From Hyphomicrobiales bacterium (GTDB taxonomy: Bacteria > Pseudomonadota > Alphaproteobacteria > Rhizobiales > NORP267): 64,000 nucleotides of DNA. The stretch is taken from the NCBI GenBank assembly GCA_021775855.1, contig JAJFGZ010000037.1, positions 1-64,000 of the forward strand, in the 5' to 3' direction. The first letter of the stretch is position 1, and every line of letters starts with the position of its first letter. Below, one piece after another: positions 60,555 through 64,000 of the stretch. Below the pieces are notes generated by a model, which had not been told where the DNA came from, ran no database searches, and saw only the letters and a program-made list of their open reading frames with translations. A program made the position numbers and the translations under genes.

Positions 60555-62072
60555 TTATTCTCGCTCCAGGGACGCCAAAATTCGGGGAGTCTTTTCGGCC
60601 AAATCTTCAGCAATCAATCCGCGCCCGCAAAGATTTCCCGCTTCACCATGGATCCAGCAGGCAGCGCAGGCGGCATCAAAAGCGGGCATTCCCTGGGACA
60701 GCAACCCAGTGGCAAACCCGGCGAGAACATCTCCCGACCCAGCGGTTGCGAGCCAGGGCGGAGCATTCGCGTTGATGGCGGCCCGGCCATCGGGCGCAGC
60801 AATAACGGTATCGGGGCCTTTCAAAATGACAATGGCTCCGGATCGCTTCGCTGCGGCCAGGGCCTGACCGATTTTACCACCAATCGCCTCAGGTGAAGAT
60901 TCTCTTTCGCCGTCTATCTCTTTGAACAAGCGGCGAAATTCGCCATCATGCGGCGTGAGGATGACGGACCGATCGCCGTCCGATGCGATGGCTTTAAACA
61001 GAGTGTCCGGGTTGTTCTCGAAGCTTGTCAGAGCATCGGCGTCGAGGACCACAGCTGCACTGGATTCTAGGGCCTGCAGTGCGTTGGCCTGTGTTGTTTG
61101 GCCGACGCCGTTACCGGGACCGACCAGCACCGCGTTGATGCGCCGGTCGGTAAGCAGTTCCGACAAGGGCGTGTCGTCGTCCATCCTGCACAACATGATT
61201 GCGGTCAGATGGGCGGCGTTGACTGCAAGCGCTGACGGTGGACTGGCGATGGTCACGACCCCTGCCCCGATGCGCAACGCGGCCCGCGCGCCCAACCGGG
61301 CCGCCCCGGTCGACGTCATGCCGCCGGAGACCACAATTGCGTGACCACGATTGTATTTGTGATGGGAAGATTGCGGCGTGGAAAATGCCTGCCACCAAAG
61401 GGCCGGTGTGTTTTCGCAAAATTTCGGCGCAATTTCTTGCAGGACCGACGACGGTATTCCGATATCGGCAACGATGGCTTCGCCGCAATGACCCCGCCCG
61501 GGAACGAGGAGATGTCCCGGTTTTTTTGTGAAAAACGTTACAGTCATGCTCGCGTCCATGGCAACGGAGCGCACTTGACCCGTATCGCCGTCGATCCCGG
61601 ACGGGAGATCGACCGCCACAATAGGCAACCCGGATTTATTCGCAGCCAAAACCAGTTTGGCCCCATCGCCATCCAAACCTCGCGTCAGACCCGCACCGAA
61701 CAGGCAGTCGACGATCAGATCAAAGTTTTGGGCCAAATTGTCTGACACAATGGATTCGGCAGGTTCAACCGGACCCCGCCAAAGAGACGCCATGTGCTCC
61801 GCGTCGCCCTGCAATTTTGAGACGCCGCCCAGACAGATTAACTCGACCCGGTACCAGGCTTCCGTCAGCAGCCGCGCAATGACAAATCCATCCCCGCCGT
61901 TATTCCCCGGACCGCAGAGAACCAGGACCCGGGTCTCGGACCCCCAGCGGGTCATGATTTCCCTGGTAACAGACGCCCCGGCAGCTCCCATCAGCTGTAC
62001 ACCGGATATCCCGGATTGACCCGCAAGGGCATCCGCTTGGTACATCTGCCGGGTGGTGAGAAGGGTCTGCAT
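60555..62072 (-). CDS. nnr: Bifunctional NAD(P)HX epimerase/dehydratase
   Basis: Repairs hydrated NADH and NADPH. The N-terminal YjeF epimerase domain (about 1-215) contains VLVLCGPGNNGGDGFVIAR and the VDLPSGIDGDTG block. The C-terminal ADP-dependent dehydratase (about 230-500) has the ATP-binding LVGPGNGVGQ and TAGSGDVLAG motifs. 505 residues, the usual fused form. It often sits near glnB in alphaproteobacteria; here it is divergent from glnB. Confidence 0.96.
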   Translation of the reverse strand: MQTLLTTRQMYQADALAGQSGISGVQLMGAAGASVTREIMTRWGSETRVLVLCGPGNNGGDGFVIARLLTEAWYRVELICLGGVSKLQGDAEHMASLWRGPVEPAESIVSDNLAQNFDLIVDCLFGAGLTRGLDGDGAKLVLAANKSGLPIVAVDLPSGIDGDTGQVRSVAMDASMTVTFFTKKPGHLLVPGRGHCGEAIVADIGIPSSVLQEIAPKFCENTPALWWQAFSTPQSSHHKYNRGHAIVVSGGMTSTGAARLGARAALRIGAGVVTIASPPSALAVNAAHLTAIMLCRMDDDTPLSELLTDRRINAVLVGPGNGVGQTTQANALQALESSAAVVLDADALTSFENNPDTLFKAIASDGDRSVILTPHDGEFRRLFKEIDGERESSPEAIGGKIGQALAAAKRSGAIVILKGPDTVIAAPDGRAAINANAPPWLATAGSGDVLAGFATGLLSQGMPAFDAACAACWIHGEAGNLCGRGLIAEDLAEKTPRILASLERE

Positions 62073-62284
62073 TTCTGTTGAAATCCACCGTCAAATTGGG
62101 ATCTGGGGACAGGATTTAGTCACGTGGTTTTAGACAACGGTCTCCGGTCGCGCGTTACGGGCTGTGCAATATTTAATCAACATGCCTGTTTTTTAAGCAT
62201 ATCAGCCTGCTGAGGCACCCTCCCCTTGGTCAATAAAATATCAACCTGTTGTTTTTGCTCATCTTTCTTTACTATAGCCGACTT

Positions 62285-62300
62285 GGCACGGGACGTGCTA
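62285..62300 (+). promoter_or_regulatory. Sigma-54-type promoter for glnB-glnA
   Basis: TGGCAC-GGGAC-GTGCT matches the RpoN consensus TGGCAC-N5-TTGCW with one mismatch; GG and GC are at the required spacing. It lies 39 bases before the glnB ATG. I saw no convincing NtrC site upstream. Confidence 0.65.
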
Positions 62301-62305
62301 ATTAA

Positions 62306-62677
<372 letters not shown>

Positions 62678-62757
62678 CGGTCCGGGACCTGCACCTGCCG
62701 GCCTCCAGACCAATTCCACAATTCAGTTTTTAAGACAGACATACAGGGAAGATAGAT

Positions 62758-64000
62758 ATGAGCGACGCCAATTCAGTTTTGAAATCGATCAAGGATAACG
62801 ACATTAAATTTGTCGATCTCCGGTTCACAGATCCGCGCGGCAAATTGCAGCATCTGACAATGGACGTTTCTCAGATCGATGAAGATGCGTTTGCCGACGG
62901 GATTATGTTTGATGGCTCCTCAATTGCCGGCTGGAAGGCCATCAACGAGTCTGACATGACCCTGATGATGGACCCCACATCGGCTCACGAAGACCCCTTT
63001 TTCGCCCAGTCCACGATGGCCATTTTTTGCGATATCCTCGATCCGCTATCAGGCGAAGGCTATAACCGCGACCCGCGCATGACCGCGAAAAAGGCGGAAG
63101 CATATGTGAAGTCATCAGGCATTGGTGACACGGTCGTGTTCGGTCCCGAAGCTGAATTCTTCATGTTTGACGATGTGCGTTTCTCGACCGATCCTTACTC
63201 GACCGGGTTTGCGCTCGATTCAAGCGAGCTGCCGATCAATACAGCGACTGAATATGAAACTGGAAATATGGGTCACCGACCGCGTACCAAGGGCGGCTAT
63301 TTTCCAGTCCCACCGATCGATTCATGTCAAGACATCCGCTCCGAGATGATCTCGGTCATGGCCAGCATGGGTGTCAGCGTGGAAAAGCAGCATCACGAAG
63401 TCGGCGCTGCCCAGCATGAACTTGGCATTCGGTTTCAGACGCTCACAAAAATCGCCGACCATCAGCAGATCTACAAATACGTCGTGCACAATGTGGCCCA
63501 GGCCTACGGCAAGACGGCGACCTTTATGCCGAAACCTGTCTTTGGCGACAACGGCACCGGCATGCATTGCCACCAGTCGATCTGGAAGGACGGCAAGCCG
63601 CTGTTTGCCGGCAATAAATATGCCGATCTCTCTCAGGATTGCCTGTATTATATCGGCGGTATTCTGAAACACGCCAAGGCCCTCAACGCCTTCACCAACC
63701 CGTCGACAAATTCCTACAAGCGGTTGGTGCCAGGTTACGAAGCGCCGGTGCTGCTTGCTTATTCGGCACGCAACCGCTCAGCGTCGTGCCGAATCCCCTT
63801 TTCCACTTCACCGAGCGGCAAGCGGGTCGAGGTACGCTTCCCCGACCCTGCCGCCAATCCGTATCTGTGCTTCTCGGCCCTCCTCATGGCTGGCCTTGAC
63901 GGGATCAAAAACAAGATCGATCCCGGTGACCCAATGGACAAAGATCTGTACGATTTGCCACCAGCAGAGCTGAAAGAAATCCCGACGGTTTGCGGTTCAC
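62758..64000 (+). CDS. glnA: Glutamine synthetase type I (cut by window end)
   Basis: Makes glutamine from glutamate, ammonia and ATP. 414 codons are present and open to the last base; about 55 more are expected. Conserved blocks: [27 protein letters not shown] with metal-binding glutamates, [10 protein letters not shown] with catalytic histidine, and [18 protein letters not shown]. The adenylylation tyrosine is Tyr398 in DLYDLPP, so ATase control is expected. GGGAAGATAG precedes the ATG. Linked to glnB. Confidence 0.97.
   Translation, partial: MSDANSVLKSIKDNDIKFVDLRFTDPRGKLQHLTMDVSQIDEDAFADGIMFDGSSIAGWKAINESDMTLMMDPTSAHEDPFFAQSTMAIFCDILDPLSGEGYNRDPRMTAKKAEAYVKSSGIGDTVVFGPEAEFFMFDDVRFSTDPYSTGFALDSSELPINTATEYETGNMGHRPRTKGGYFPVPPIDSCQDIRSEMISVMASMGVSVEKQHHEVGAAQHELGIRFQTLTKIADHQQIYKYVVHNVAQAYGKTATFMPKPVFGDNGTGMHCHQSIWKDGKPLFAGNKYADLSQDCLYYIGGILKHAKALNAFTNPSTNSYKRLVPGYEAPVLLAYSARNRSASCRIPFSTSPSGKRVEVRFPDPAANPYLCFSALLMAGLDGIKNKIDPGDPMDKDLYDLPPAELKEIPTVCGS

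Overview
The window reads as a contiguous piece of an alphaproteobacterial core chromosome. The evidence is gene order and domain architecture: rpsB-tsf-pyrH-frr-uppS-cdsA-dxr-rseP-bamA-fabZ-lpxI-lpxB next to gltA; proS-lolC-lolD-dnaE; clpP-clpX-lon-hup followed by tRNA-Val and tRNA-Asp and a full nuoA-N complex I operon; a short ProS; and C-terminal helix-hairpin-helix tails on ribosomal protein S2 and NuoE. I see no insertion sequence, phage, CRISPR array or rRNA. The exact order or genus cannot be fixed from sequence reading alone; a Rhodospirillales-like lineage is a guess.

Layout. 1-6 kb: lexA, comEC, gltX, gltA. 6-19.4 kb, minus strand: the translation and envelope cluster from rpsB to lpxB. 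The acyltransferase genes lpxD and lpxA, usually found on either side of fabZ, are missing here. 19.5-29.7 kb: dnaE, a 33-codon membrane mini-gene with a good promoter, a two-gene soluble aerotaxis-like module (PAS protein plus cytoplasmic chemoreceptor) on the plus strand, then a deacetylase, lolD, lolC and proS. 29.7-33.2 kb: a candidate plus-strand small RNA, a DUF1467 gene, methylmalonyl-CoA epimerase, RNase J and BirA. 33.2-49.8 kb: the complete 14-gene complex I operon, read right to left from nuoA to nuoN. Five non-nuo genes sit inside it: an FlK-type thioesterase, two small membrane proteins, a DUF3291 protein and an isochorismatase-family hydrolase. 50-56 kb: tRNA-Asp, tRNA-Val, HU, Lon, ClpX, ClpP. 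56-64 kb: a formyltransferase-fold protein, a LysR regulator divergent from a DUF1127 protein, trigger factor, tRNA-Leu, the NAD(P)HX repair enzyme Nnr, and glnB-glnA behind a sigma-54-type promoter; glnA is cut by the window end.

The genes form several working groups: protein synthesis and quality control (S2, EF-Ts, Frr, GltX, ProS, trigger factor, ClpXP, Lon), outer-membrane biogenesis (BamA, RseP, LolCD, LpxI, LpxB), respiration (Nuo, GltA) and nitrogen control (GlnB, GlnA). The items most worth a second look are the missing lpxA/lpxD, the foreign genes inside the nuo operon (especially the FlK-like thioesterase), the split aerotaxis pair placed between dnaE and lolD, the candidate small RNA near 29.9 kb, the mini-gene upstream of dnaE, and an apparent one-base frameshift at the start of cdsA.
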